64,000 nt of DNA, from contig NZ_JADNRM010000009.1 in assembly GCF_021730445.1 (NCBI RefSeq), positions 67,223 through 131,222 on the forward strand, given 5' to 3'. The translations under genes and the position numbers were made by a program. Each line of letters starts with the position of its first letter. The first letter of the stretch is position 1. The notes under the pieces are model-generated. The model was not told where the DNA came from and did no database searches. It saw only the letters and a list, made by a program, of their open reading frames with translations. This document shows positions 1 to 8,862 of this stretch, piece after piece. This DNA is from Phocaeicola faecalis. GTDB lineage: Bacteria > Bacteroidota > Bacteroidia > Bacteroidales > Bacteroidaceae.

Positions 1-1
1 A

Positions 2-691
2 CGCAGTGGAAAAAGGAAACTGGTACGCGTCAAGAACAAAGTGATGGAATGGCAGAAGTCGTCATTCCAACGATATGCCGAAGTCTTCCGAAACATTGGT
101 TATCCGGTAGAATTAAGTTTCCGGTCACTTTTTGGCAACGGCAAGGGAAGCATTTCGTGCATGCAACTGCTGACGGGCGACAAAGGTACAGACAAATGGA
201 TTGGAATTGCCCCGTTTGCAGCCCATGTAGGCAAGATATATCCTTTATCCAAACAAGAACAGGTCATCAGTTTACTGTCTGAACGCAAGAATACGAAAAT
301 CCTGCTGTTCGGAGGAGGAGCTAAAGAGATTGAAGTACTGGCTAAATGGGAACGTCAATACCCCAACGTCATATCCACGGCAGGCAAACTGACACTGAAC
401 TCGGAATTGGCACTTATGAGCCATCTGGACGTTATGCTGTCTATGGACTCTGCCAATATGCATCTGGCATCATTGGTAAACATTCCGGTGGTCTCCATTT
501 GGGGAGCCACACATCCATACGCCGGATTTATGGGATGGAAACAATTGCCCGACAATGCCGTACAGGTGGATTTACCGTGCCGTCCCTGTTCCATTTTCGG
601 AAACAAACCCTGTTGGCGCAAGGACTATGCCTGTCTGCAGGGAGTCACTCCCGAAATGGTGGTGCACCGTATTGAACAGGTTATCGATTAA
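2..691 (+). CDS. LPS heptosyltransferase-like glycosyltransferase, GT9 family (5' end missing)
   Basis: C-terminal part of a family 9 glycosyltransferase, the family that transfers heptose (or a similar sugar) onto the LPS inner core at the cytoplasmic face of the inner membrane. The open frame runs to the left edge of the window without a stop, so the start lies upstream; the GTG at 41 is internal. Visible family features are the nucleotide-sugar binding stretch around IGIAPFAAHVGKIYPLSK, then MSMDSANMHLASLVNIPVVSIWG, the typical GT9 donor-site region (D-S-x-x-x-H-L-A), and a Cys-rich tail (CRPCSIFGNKPC) seen in many Bacteroidota members. It is followed 22 bp later by a Kdo-kinase-like gene on the same strand, so it belongs to an LPS core operon. 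The sugar specificity cannot be read from sequence. Confidence 0.88.
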   Translation, partial: RSGKRKLVRVKNKVMEWQKSSFQRYAEVFRNIGYPVELSFRSLFGNGKGSISCMQLLTGDKGTDKWIGIAPFAAHVGKIYPLSKQEQVISLLSERKNTKILLFGGGAKEIEVLAKWERQYPNVISTAGKLTLNSELALMSHLDVMLSMDSANMHLASLVNIPVVSIWGATHPYAGFMGWKQLPDNAVQVDLPCRPCSIFGNKPCWRKDYACLQGVTPEMVVHRIEQVID

Positions 692-713
692 AGAAAGAAT
701 AAACCAACGCTCT

Positions 714-1463
714 ATGAAAATAGTAATTCATCCCGATTTTATGCAGACTGCCGATTTTATCAGGCAGCTACCCCAACACTTTGCACAAGAAGGGGAGCTG
801 TTGTATGAAGGTAGAAATGAAGTCAGACGGTATCGGGTGAAGAACGAATGGTTGGTAGTGAAAAGATATAAGCAGCCCAATATCATTCAACGGATTGTCT
901 ACACCTTTTTCAAGAAAAGTAAAACGGAACGGGCTTACCTTTTTGCCGGCATATTGCGCCAGAGAGGTTTTGACACCCCGCACGAAGTGGCTTATATTGA
1001 AAAGAAAAGAGGAGGATTGTTTCTCGACGGATATTTTATCTCTACCCAATGCGACTACCCTCCCCTGTCCAAAGTGCTGTGGCAACGCCAGTTCGACAAG
1101 CATGCCGCCGACGAGCTTGCTGCATTTATGGTACGGTTGCACGAAAAAGGAGTGTTACACGGTGATTTGAATCTGACCAATATACTTTATTGTACAGACA
1201 AAGACAGCCATTACCATTTCACCTTAATTGATACCAACCGTTCCAAGTTTAAATCCTCCCTCACCCGAAAGGAGTGTCTGGAGAATCTGAAACGTCTCAC
1301 ACACAGCAAAGCCCTCCTGCGGTATGTGGTGATGCAATATGCTAATTTGAGAGGATGGCCTCCAAGAGAATGTGCTTTGGAAGTATTTCAGTTCCTTCTT
1401 CAGTTCGAACACAAACGACGAAGAAAACGCAGACTCCAGGCATTAATCGGAATAAAAAAGTAA
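714..1463 (+). CDS. Lipopolysaccharide kinase (Kdo/WaaP, InaA-like) family protein
   Basis: About 249 residues, matching the Kdo kinase/InaA family that phosphorylates the LPS inner core. The protein-kinase-like catalytic loop is visible as VLHGDLNLTNILY (H-G-D-x-x-x-x-N), followed by the metal-binding TLIDTNRSKF segment, which stands where the DFG motif lies in kinases. I chose the ATG at 714 (MKIVIHPDF) because the frame upstream overlaps the heptosyltransferase gene and has no family similarity. It lies 22 bp after the GT9 gene and 6 bp before an acyltransferase gene, consistent with one transcript for core/lipid A assembly. Bacteroides LPS has a phosphorylated Kdo, so a Kdo 4-kinase role is plausible, but that is inference. 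Confidence 0.85.
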   Translation: MKIVIHPDFMQTADFIRQLPQHFAQEGELLYEGRNEVRRYRVKNEWLVVKRYKQPNIIQRIVYTFFKKSKTERAYLFAGILRQRGFDTPHEVAYIEKKRGGLFLDGYFISTQCDYPPLSKVLWQRQFDKHAADELAAFMVRLHEKGVLHGDLNLTNILYCTDKDSHYHFTLIDTNRSKFKSSLTRKECLENLKRLTHSKALLRYVVMQYANLRGWPPRECALEVFQFLLQFEHKRRRKRRLQALIGIKK

Positions 1464-1469
1464 CAGACA

Positions 1470-2384
1470 ATGAAGATAGTATATTATATTGTATTTTTCT
1501 TTTGGTATATGCTTTCGCTTTTACCATTACGCCTCTTATATGTTTTTTCCGATATCCTCTACTATCCGCTCTATTACTGCATTCGCTATCGGCGCAAAGT
1601 GGTCAGACAAAATCTTACCGGCTCCTTTCCCGATAAAGATGAAAAAGAGCTCATCCATATAGAGAAACAATATTACCACTTCTTTTGCGATTATATGATA
1701 GAGACAATCAAGCTTTTCTCTATCTCGAAAAAACAATTAAAACGAAGAATGACCTTCGGAGGTATTGACGAGATTATGAAGAAGCTGGAAGAAGAGAACA
1801 AAAACTTCTGCTTTGTCTATCTGGGGCATTATTGTAACTGGGAATGGATTGCCTCCCTGCCCTATTGGGTGCCGGAAGATATACTGTGCGGGCAAATCTA
1901 CCACCCGCTATACAACAAAGCTTTCGACCGGCTCTTTCTCCGCCTGCGCAACCAGTTTGGCGGCGAATGTATCTCCATGAAAGAGACGCTCCGCCGAATC
2001 ATAGAACTGAAACGCGCCAAACAGAAAACAATTATCGGTTTTATCTCCGACCAGGCTCCGAAGTGGAACAGCATCCATCATTGGGCAGAGTTCTTCCATC
2101 GTGAAACTCCGGTATTCATCGGAACGGAAAAGATAGGCAAACAGGTAGACGCCTTAATTTATTATGCCGATGTGAAACGGATAAAAAGAGGATATTACCA
2201 TTGCGAGTTCAAGCAACTGGCCGACAATGCCAAGGATGTTCCCGATTTTCAACTGACAGATATGTATATCCATAATCTGGAACGTATGATAAGTGCAGTA
2301 CCTCAATATTGGCTATGGAGCCACAAACGCTGGAAACGCACCAAAGAAGAGTGGATAAGAAGACAACAAGAAGAGAAGAAATGA
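1470..2384 (+). CDS. Lysophospholipid acyltransferase family protein (LpxL/HtrB-like)
   Basis: 304 residues. The N-terminal segment (about residues 1-35) is a single hydrophobic anchor. The acyltransferase HX4(D/E) motif is present as LGHYCNWEW near residue 120, and a conserved FISDQAPKW segment follows near 195. This is the architecture of the late lipid A acyltransferases (LpxL/LpxM, HtrB), which move an acyl chain from acyl-ACP onto the primary acyl chains of lipid A at the inner membrane. The next gene begins at the ATGA overlap (2381-2384), so translation is likely coupled. Acyl chain and position are unknown. Confidence 0.88.
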   Translation: MKIVYYIVFFFWYMLSLLPLRLLYVFSDILYYPLYYCIRYRRKVVRQNLTGSFPDKDEKELIHIEKQYYHFFCDYMIETIKLFSISKKQLKRRMTFGGIDEIMKKLEEENKNFCFVYLGHYCNWEWIASLPYWVPEDILCGQIYHPLYNKAFDRLFLRLRNQFGGECISMKETLRRIIELKRAKQKTIIGFISDQAPKWNSIHHWAEFFHRETPVFIGTEKIGKQVDALIYYADVKRIKRGYYHCEFKQLADNAKDVPDFQLTDMYIHNLERMISAVPQYWLWSHKRWKRTKEEWIRRQQEEKK

Positions 2385-3496
2385 CAATGAAGGAGTATGA
2401 TTATTTAATAGTAGGTGCCGGATTATTCGGAGCAGTATTCGCACACGAAGCCCGATGTGCCGGCAAGCGTTGTCTTGTCATAGACAAACGAGACCAACGC
2501 GGTGGTAACTTATACTGTGAAGACGTAGAGGGAATACATGTACACAAATATGGCGCACATATTTTCCATACAGACAATAAAGAAGTGTGGGATTATGTGA
2601 ACAGCTTTGTGGAGTTCAACCGATACACCAATTCTCCGTTAGCTCATTTTGAAGGTAAATTATACAATCTTCCCTTCAACATGAATACCTTCTATCAGTT
2701 ATGGGGCGTAAAGACTCCGGCAGAAGCAAAGGAGAAAATAGAAGAACAACGCCGTGAGTTTGCTCACATCACCGAACCGGCCAATCTGGAAGAACAGGCA
2801 TTAAAACTGTGTGGCAAAGACATTTATCGCTGTCTGATAAAAGGTTACACAGAGAAACAATGGGGCAGGGCGGCCACTGAATTACCCGCATTCATCATCA
2901 GGCGTATCCCCTTCCGCTTTGTATATGACAATAATTATTTCAATGATGCCTATCAAGGCATCCCCAAAGGAGGATACAATGTATTGATTGATGCGCTGCT
3001 GGAAGGTATTGACGTGCGATTGAACACAAACTACTTCGAGCACCGGAAAGAGCTGGATGCATTGGCAGACAAAGTACTTTTCACCGGATGTATCGACGAG
3101 TATTTTGATTTCTGCTGTGGTCATTTGGAATATAGAAGTCTACGCTTCGACCATCAACGATTGGATACAGAAGATTTTCAAGGAAATGCAGTGGTAAATT
3201 ATACCGAACGTGAGGTTCCTTACACACGCATTATTGAACATAAGCATTTTGAATACGGCACACAACCCACCACCGTTATCACTTATGAATACCCGGACGA
3301 TTTCCAACCGGGCAAAGAGCCTTATTATCCCGTAAATGACAGACGAAATACAGAAATATATCAAAAATATAAAAAGCTGTCCCAACAACATCCCAACGTT
3401 TTATTCGGCGGACGATTGGCTCAATACGCTTATGCCGATATGGACGATACGGTGAATGCAGCACTTACCTTGTGGAGAAAACAACTGAAACTTTAA
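2381..3496 (+). CDS. glf: UDP-galactopyranose mutase
   Basis: About 371 residues. It is an FAD-dependent enzyme that interconverts UDP-galactopyranose and UDP-galactofuranose. The N-terminal Rossmann fold is clear (YLIVGAGLFGAVFA, then VIDKRDQRGGNLY), and the UGM signatures VHKYGAHIFHT and a C-terminal FGGRLAQYAYADMDD segment that closes the FAD site are present. The start at 2381 overlaps the stop of the acyltransferase gene; an alternative ATG is at 2387. The longer frame upstream lies inside the previous gene and is not used. The next gene is a galactofuranosyltransferase-like protein, so this enzyme supplies Galf for the LPS glycan. Confidence 0.96.
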   Translation: MTMKEYDYLIVGAGLFGAVFAHEARCAGKRCLVIDKRDQRGGNLYCEDVEGIHVHKYGAHIFHTDNKEVWDYVNSFVEFNRYTNSPLAHFEGKLYNLPFNMNTFYQLWGVKTPAEAKEKIEEQRREFAHITEPANLEEQALKLCGKDIYRCLIKGYTEKQWGRAATELPAFIIRRIPFRFVYDNNYFNDAYQGIPKGGYNVLIDALLEGIDVRLNTNYFEHRKELDALADKVLFTGCIDEYFDFCCGHLEYRSLRFDHQRLDTEDFQGNAVVNYTEREVPYTRIIEHKHFEYGTQPTTVITYEYPDDFQPGKEPYYPVNDRRNTEIYQKYKKLSQQHPNVLFGGRLAQYAYADMDDTVNAALTLWRKQLKL

Positions 3497-3499
3497 CTT

Positions 3500-3568
3500 A
3501 TGAAAAAGACAGAAAAGCATATAAAGGCATACATCGATTTATACCATGAATTACTGTCATCAGAATAA
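3500..3568 (+). CDS. Possible 22-residue ORF after glf (doubtful)
   Basis: A short frame, MKKTEKHIKAYIDLYHELLS and two more residues, starts 4 bp after the glf stop. It may be a gene remnant or chance; no family is recognised and there is no support beyond position. Confidence 0.15.
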   Translation: MKKTEKHIKAYIDLYHELLSSE

Positions 3569-3626
3569 TTCAGTGTGTTTGCATGATATTCTCTAAAGAA
3601 ATCATCGTAAATACAAAAAATCTCTG

Positions 3627-3634
3627 TAATTTTG
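3627..3634 (+). promoter_or_regulatory. Candidate Bacteroides -7 box
   Basis: TAATTTTG fits TAnnTTTG and lies 44 bp before the galactofuranosyltransferase-like gene. No convincing -33 TTTG/TTGG is found 19-22 bp upstream, so this is a weak call. It would let the GalfT-GT32-GT8 genes be transcribed separately from glf. Confidence 0.4.
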
Positions 3635-3677
3635 TTCTAATAAACTTTCAGAGAATTAAACGAAAGAATAAATATAG

Positions 3678-4700
3678 ATGAACTGCTACCTGTCACGCAA
3701 TTACAAAGGACTGTCTAGTGCCGGAAATAAGGCAAAGACAGATATTGAACAGATTATGAAAGACCTGTCTTTCAAAAATGTAGGACTCAAGCAGACAACT
3801 TACAGAAACAAAGTGCTTTCATTTCTCTTCACTTTAGCCGGAGTATTGAAGGCTCCGTTCTGTCTGCACAAAGGTGACTATCTGGTACTTCAATACCCGT
3901 TAAAGAAATATTTTTCCTTTGTCTGCAACATGGCTCATCAAAAAGGAGCTAAAGTAATTGTGATTATTCATGACTTAGGTAGTTTCCGCCGTAAAGCATT
4001 GACGATAGAACAAGAGATAAGCCGATTGAACCATGCCGACTACATCATAGCACATAACGAAAAGATGAAAAAATGGCTGGAAGACAACGGATGCAAGGCT
4101 AAACTTGGCATCTTGGGAATCTTCGATTATCTGTCGGCGACATCGGCTACCCCCAAACAGGACACAGAAAAACCATACAGCGTATTATATGCCGGAGCGT
4201 TGAGCCCCCGTAAAAATGCATTTCTTTACGAAGTAGGTACTTTTGTACATTCTTTCAATCTTAATCTGTATGGCAACGGCTTCGAAATAAATCAGGCAAA
4301 AGGTAAAGAGCACTTCAACTACATGGGGTTTGTGAAATCTGATGATTTGATAGCCACAGCCCAAGGAGATTTTGGCTTGGTATGGGACGGCACTTCTGTC
4401 TCTACTTGCACCGGAGACTTTGGAGAATATCTGCAATACAACAATCCTCATAAAACATCCTTGTATATCCGATGCCAGTTGCCTGTCATCATTTGGAATA
4501 AAGCTGCATTAGCAGATTTTGTACGCGAGAACGGCATCGGAATATGTGTGGATTCTCTGGAAGAACTGGAGAAGATTTTAAATACATTAAGTGAAGAAGA
4601 ATATGCAGAAATGAAGAAAAGGACGGCAAAGATAGGAGAACAGTTAAGTCAAGGCCATTTTGTACGAAAAGCCTTGCAGGAAGCTATTGAGCGTCTTTAA
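3678..4700 (+). CDS. Galactofuranosyltransferase-like glycosyltransferase (WbbI-like)
   Basis: 340 residues of GT-B type. The N-terminal part (MNCYLSRNYKGLSSAGNKA) is the pattern seen in beta-1,6-galactofuranosyltransferases such as E. coli WbbI and in related Bacteroidota enzymes. The C-terminal donor domain carries VLYAGALSPRKNAF and later GDFGEYLQYNNPHKTSLYI, where the family has its conserved N-P-H-K segment. Placement directly after glf supports use of UDP-Galf as donor. The product would be a Galf residue on the LPS outer core or O-chain. A 181-bp gap separates it from glf, so it may have its own promoter. Confidence 0.8.
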   Translation: MNCYLSRNYKGLSSAGNKAKTDIEQIMKDLSFKNVGLKQTTYRNKVLSFLFTLAGVLKAPFCLHKGDYLVLQYPLKKYFSFVCNMAHQKGAKVIVIIHDLGSFRRKALTIEQEISRLNHADYIIAHNEKMKKWLEDNGCKAKLGILGIFDYLSATSATPKQDTEKPYSVLYAGALSPRKNAFLYEVGTFVHSFNLNLYGNGFEINQAKGKEHFNYMGFVKSDDLIATAQGDFGLVWDGTSVSTCTGDFGEYLQYNNPHKTSLYIRCQLPVIIWNKAALADFVRENGIGICVDSLEELEKILNTLSEEEYAEMKKRTAKIGEQLSQGHFVRKALQEAIERL

Positions 4701-4741
4701 CATTTTTCAAAGAAAAGAATAACTAATTAAACAGATACCTC

Positions 4742-5440
4742 ATGATACCTAAAATCATCCATTTATGCTGGTTCAGCAATGATCCCTTTCCGGTAGAAAT
4801 AAAGGTTTGCTTGGATACATGGAAACGTATATTACCGGACTTTCAGGTGAAACATTGGACTTATCAAGATGCCAAAGCCATAGGCTGCCAATTTATAAAT
4901 GAAGCATTAGAAGCCAAGAAATGGGCTTTTGCTGCCGATGCAGTCCGTTTTTATGCTGTATACAGTGAAGGAGGTATCTATATGGATAGCGATATTTTCA
5001 TCTTGAAACGCTTTGACCATCTTATACCGGAGCATGGCTTTGTCACCTTTCAGGAAAATGAAAGGACACAGTTACAAGCAGCCTTCTTCATGGGAGAAAA
5101 AGGGAACACATTCTGTAAGGAAGTCTTTGAGTATTACAATTCAAGACCTTTCTTAAATCCCGACGGCACTTATAATACCATTATATCCCCTGTCACAATG
5201 TATGATGCCGCCCGGAAGAGAGGCTATCTGCCCGAAGACAAGGAGCAGCATCTGACCGAGGATGTGATTATTTATCCGTCACATTATGTTACCCCGCGTC
5301 ACAAGTACCCCACTACCCCTGATACATTTGCCGAGCACCGTATTTTTGGAAGCTGGAGGAAACGTAAAGCGGGTAGAAAGATTGAACTTTTTATCAAGCA
5401 CGCGATAGCTACAGTCAGATATGCAATATTCAAAAAATAA
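4742..5440 (+). CDS. Glycosyltransferase family 32 (capsule/LPS sugar transferase)
   Basis: 232 residues. It begins MIPKIIHLCWFSNDPFP, the diagnostic start of GT32 enzymes, and contains the DxD metal/nucleotide-sugar motif as GGIYMDSDIFIL near residue 80, preceded by KWAFAADAVRFYAVYSEGG (the A-x-x-x-D-x-x-R-x-x-x-L/Y segment of the family). It is likely cytosolic or membrane-associated through neighbours, as it has no membrane segment. It lies between a Galf transferase-like gene and a GT8 gene on one strand, so it probably adds one residue of the same LPS glycan. Donor and linkage are unknown. Confidence 0.88.
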   Translation: MIPKIIHLCWFSNDPFPVEIKVCLDTWKRILPDFQVKHWTYQDAKAIGCQFINEALEAKKWAFAADAVRFYAVYSEGGIYMDSDIFILKRFDHLIPEHGFVTFQENERTQLQAAFFMGEKGNTFCKEVFEYYNSRPFLNPDGTYNTIISPVTMYDAARKRGYLPEDKEQHLTEDVIIYPSHYVTPRHKYPTTPDTFAEHRIFGSWRKRKAGRKIELFIKHAIATVRYAIFKK

Positions 5441-5448
5441 GAAACAGA

Positions 5449-6372
5449 ATGATAGACATAGTTTGCTGTACAGATAGCAATTACACAAAGTATTGTTGTG
5501 TAATGTTAACTTCCTTATTAGAGAATAATAAAGGAAATAAGGTTGCTATTCATATTCTTGATAATGGAATCAAAAATGAACATAAGGAACAGATACGAAA
5601 TGTTGTAGAACAAAGATATAAGCAGAAATTATTCTTCTATACATTAAACGAAAGTCTATTGGAGCAATTTCCAACTACAGATTCCTATGTATCATTAACA
5701 ACTTATTGCAAACTATTCATTCCCTCTATTTTACCTTTATCTATTCATAAAGTTCTCTACGTAGATTGCGACGTTATTATTGTAAATTCTCTACACGAAC
5801 TTTGGGATTATGACCTCACAGGTAAAGCTGTAGGTGCCATAAAAGATGCTCATAGGAATCTAGAACAAGACTGTGTACGATTAGGATATGACTATCATAA
5901 ATATGGTTATTACAATGCAGGAGTAATGCTATTTAACCTTGATTACCTTAGAGAACATGATTTTTCACAAAAGTCCATAGATTATGTAAAGCATAATAGC
6001 AATCTATTAAAATATCACGACCAAGATGTTTTTAATGGACTACTTTATGGACAATTCCTCACACTTCCATACAAATATAACCTGCACGATAGTCTATATC
6101 ATAGAAAACGCTACATCGATGAAGATCAAGTTTCTCTAGTAGAAGAAAGTCTACAGCCGAAGAACCGAACCATTATTCATTTTTCTTCTAAAAGAAAGCC
6201 TTGGGGAAGCAGATGCCTACATCCTCTCGACCATCTATACTTTTTTTATTTAGAAATGACTATATGGAAAGGAGAACGACCTGAAATGTCTTTTAAGGAT
6301 CAAAGATGGAAATGGAACCGGACAATATCAGGATGGTTACATTGGGCTAATGGTTATAGAAATAATAATTAA
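5449..6372 (+). CDS. Glycosyltransferase family 8
   Basis: 307 residues with GT8 hallmarks: N-terminal MIDIVCCTDSNYTKYCCVML, the DxD motif in KVLYVDCDVIIVNSLHELWD near residue 105, and the YYNAGVMLFNLDYLR segment followed by a DQDVFNGLLYGQ motif. Family members add glucose or galactose to LPS cores. It starts 9 bp after the GT32 gene and ends the LPS cluster. By eye its codon use is more AT-rich than the upstream genes, suggesting separate acquisition, as is common for outer-core transferases. Confidence 0.9.
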   Translation: MIDIVCCTDSNYTKYCCVMLTSLLENNKGNKVAIHILDNGIKNEHKEQIRNVVEQRYKQKLFFYTLNESLLEQFPTTDSYVSLTTYCKLFIPSILPLSIHKVLYVDCDVIIVNSLHELWDYDLTGKAVGAIKDAHRNLEQDCVRLGYDYHKYGYYNAGVMLFNLDYLREHDFSQKSIDYVKHNSNLLKYHDQDVFNGLLYGQFLTLPYKYNLHDSLYHRKRYIDEDQVSLVEESLQPKNRTIIHFSSKRKPWGSRCLHPLDHLYFFYLEMTIWKGERPEMSFKDQRWKWNRTISGWLHWANGYRNNN

Positions 6373-6439
6373 CGCCCTCTAAAATCAGACTTTTTCATTT
6401 ATACCCGAAGAAAGTCTTTTGGGAGATACATGTTTTCAC

Positions 6440-6527
6440 GTACGTACGCATAGGCCTGTGCGGACGTATGCGTAGCCTTACACGGACGTACGTGTAGCCC
6501 CACGCGGACGTACGTGTAAAAGCGTGC
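6440..6527. repeat. 22-bp tandem repeat, four copies, each with an ACGTACGT-like palindrome
   Basis: Units start at 6440, 6462, 6484 and 6506, an exact 22-bp period. The last three begin GGACGTA and read on through ATGCGTA or CGTGTA; the first is degenerate (GTACGTACGCATA). Each unit is self-complementary at its core, so the block could form a row of small hairpins or be a binding array. It occupies most of the 333-bp space between the GT8 gene and the AAA-ATPase gene. A second block with the same period and copy number is at 44837-44924. Confidence 0.85.
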
Positions 6528-6668
6528 GTACTGACGTTCTCCATTGATAGATGGCTCCCTTTACCAGTAATATATAGAAGAAGTTCCCAAATGAACGCAG
6601 TTCTTAGTGTGACAGACGAAACCAAACAATCATTTCTGTAAAAGTATGGAAAATAAGAAGGAAATAAG

Positions 6669-6676
6669 TATCTTTG
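6669..6676 (+). promoter_or_regulatory. Candidate -7 box for the AAA-ATPase gene
   Basis: TATCTTTG matches TAnnTTTG exactly and lies 29 bp before the ATG at 6706. No clear -33 box was found. Confidence 0.5.
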
Positions 6677-6705
6677 TTTTGTTATAAACAGTAAAACAGG
6701 AGAAT

Positions 6706-7848
6706 ATGGGCAATAGAATATATCCTATCGGCATTCAGAACTTTGAAAAATTGCGCAAAGACGGTTATGTGTATGTGGACAAAACGGCATTTGTCCACAA
6801 ACTGGTGACCACCGGCAGTTACTACTTCCTGAGCCGCCCCCGGCGTTTCGGTAAGAGCCTGTTGATTTCCACATTGGAAGCTTATTTCCTCGGAAAGAAA
6901 GAGCTTTTCAAGGGTTTGGCCCTCGAACAGCTGGAAAAGGATTGGACTGTGCGGCCCGTATTCCATCTCGACCTGAACATTGGCAAATACGATACTCCCG
7001 AAAGTCTGGACAAAATACTGAATGAGGCCCTGTCCGGCTGGGAACAGGTGTATGGGACACGTGCCAGTGAAAGCACGCCCGCACTTCGCTTCAAGGGTGT
7101 CATTCAGCGTGCTGTCGAGCAAACAGGCCACCGCGTGGCCATTCTAGTGGACGAATACGACAAACCCATGCTGCAGGCCATCGGCAATGCGGAACTGCAA
7201 AAAGAGTTCCGTAACACGCTGAAACCCTTCTATGGGGTGCTGAAGACGATGGACGGCTACATCAAGTTGGGCTTCCTTACGGGAGTGACCAAGTTTGGGA
7301 AAGTGAGCGTTTTCAGTGACCTGAACAACCTGAAAGATATCTCTATGCGGCGTGACTACGCAGAAATCTGCGGTATCACGGAAGAGGAGCTGCACCGTTA
7401 CTTTGACGAAGACTTGCACCGCCTTGCCGAGTCGGAGGGTGTGGACTATGCGGATATCTGTCTGGAAGTGAAAAAACGTTATGATGGGTATCATTTCAAT
7501 TACAACACGCCCGGCATCTACAACCCTTTCAGCCTCCTGAATACGTTCGACTCCATGGCATTCGGCAACTACTGGTTTGCCACCGGCACCCCCTCCTATC
7601 TGGTGTACCTGCTCAAGAAGCACAACTACCGCCTGGAAGAAATTGAAGGTGTGGAGGTGACAGAAAGCGTACTGGACAGCATTGATTCGGAAGGTTCCCA
7701 CCCCATCCCGGTGATTTACCAAAGCGGGTACCTCACCGTGAAGGATTATGATCCCGAATTTAGGTTGTACACACTTGATTACCCCAACCGAGAAGTGGCT
7801 GAGGGTTTCTTAAACTACCTGATGCCTTTCTATACGGACAAGAGATAG
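6706..7848 (+). pseudogene. AAA-ATPase-like protein (DUF1703 family), C-terminally truncated
   Basis: 380 residues. The N-terminal half is the predicted AAA-ATPase domain common in gut Bacteroidota: FLSRPRRFGKSLLIS is the P-loop and VAILVDEYDKPM the Walker B. From knowledge of the family, full-length members are about 500-530 residues and end in a PD-(D/E)xK nuclease-like domain (PDDEXK_9). Here the protein stops at NYLMPFYTDKR, just where that domain should begin. The 3' end runs 19 bp into the 3' end of the convergent epimerase gene, so the break probably arose by recombination or deletion at this junction. The product may be inactive. Physiological role of the intact family is not established. 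Confidence 0.7.
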
Positions 7849-8858
7849 TGGAAGTGCTTAAACCACTCATACATACGTTGTATGCCGTCCTGTATCTCCG
7901 TGCTGGGAGCATATTGGAAATCTTCTTCCAGACGGGTGGTGTCTGCATACGTACAAGTCACATCACCCGGTTGCATCTCTTCGTACCGGCAAACAGCCTC
8001 TTTGCCGGTGGCATGCTCTATGCAGTGTATAAAGTCCATCAGCTCTACCGGACGGGAATGTCCGATATTATAAACCCTGAAGGGAACTTCCGCCTCGTAA
8101 GGCTTACTTCCGATGATGCGTACCACTGCCTGAATAATGTCATCGATATAAGTGAAATCGCGGCGCATCTTTCCATGATTGAACACACGGATGGGCTCTC
8201 CCTCCGTGATGGATTTCATAAAGAGATAGGGCGCCATGTCCGGTCGGCCCCACGGCCCATAGACGGTGAAGAAGCGGAGGCCGGTAGCCGGAATATGATA
8301 AAGGCTGCTGTAAGCATGTGCCATCAGTTCATTCGACTTCTTGGTGGCAGCATACAGACTGACCGGAGTATCGGTCATATCGGTTTCGCTGAAAGGCACT
8401 TTCTCGTTCATGCCATACACACTGCTGGAGCTGGCATACACCAAATGCTCTATACGGTGATGGCGGCAGGCTTCCAGAATATTCAGAAACCCCATCAGAT
8501 TACTTTCTGCATAGGCATACGGATTGACAAGGGAATAGCGCACCCCCGCCTGTGCCGCCAAGTTGCATACAATATCGAACTGTTCCGTATCAAACAGCAT
8601 TGACAGCAAATCACGGTCTGTGATATCGCCTTTCACAAAACGATAGTTGGAATATAACGTGCTGACAGTAAGTCGGCCTTCTTCTACATTCTCCCGCTGG
8701 ATGCCACATAACTCTTTCAGACGGCCATACTTCAGATTGACATCATAATAATCATTCAGGTTATCAATGCCAACCACTTCATTGCCTTGCTCTGCCAATG
8801 CCTTCACCAGAAAAGAGCCGATGAAGCCGGCTGCTCCTGTCACTAATATTTTTTTCAT
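7830..8858 (-). CDS. UDP-glucuronate 4-epimerase-like NAD-dependent epimerase
   Basis: 342 residues from the ATG at 8858 (a GTG codon precedes it). It is an extended short-chain dehydrogenase: Rossmann GAAGFIGSFL at residues 8-17, then GIDNLNDYYDVNLKYGRL, a segment typical of UDP-GlcA 4-epimerases (LpsL/Cap1J type), and the catalytic Y-x-x-x-K as SLYAATKKSNE. It would make UDP-galacturonic acid from UDP-glucuronic acid in the cytosol. It is the last gene of an operon with an ArnT-like transferase, a GT2 and a LAB_N protein, and lies only 4 bp after the latter. Its last residues (HFHYLLSV) overlap the AAA-ATPase gene and differ from what I expect at the family's C-terminus. Confidence 0.85.
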   Translation of the reverse strand: MKKILVTGAAGFIGSFLVKALAEQGNEVVGIDNLNDYYDVNLKYGRLKELCGIQRENVEEGRLTVSTLYSNYRFVKGDITDRDLLSMLFDTEQFDIVCNLAAQAGVRYSLVNPYAYAESNLMGFLNILEACRHHRIEHLVYASSSSVYGMNEKVPFSETDMTDTPVSLYAATKKSNELMAHAYSSLYHIPATGLRFFTVYGPWGRPDMAPYLFMKSITEGEPIRVFNHGKMRRDFTYIDDIIQAVVRIIGSKPYEAEVPFRVYNIGHSRPVELMDFIHCIEHATGKEAVCRYEEMQPGDVTCTYADTTRLEEDFQYAPSTEIQDGIQRMYEWFKHFHYLLSV

Positions 8859-8862
8859 CACC

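Noticed and set aside
6440-6527. CRISPR array
   Set aside because: Repeats are contiguous at 22 bp with no spacers; the same holds for 44837-44924.
6395-6625. 76-codon minus-strand frame covering the 22-bp repeat
   Set aside because: Its sequence is the repeat translated (YTYVRVRLRIRPHRP); no family, no promoter.
7848-8603. 251-codon open frame on the plus strand
   Set aside because: It is antisense to the epimerase gene, which has clear motifs; the plus-strand translation has no family character.
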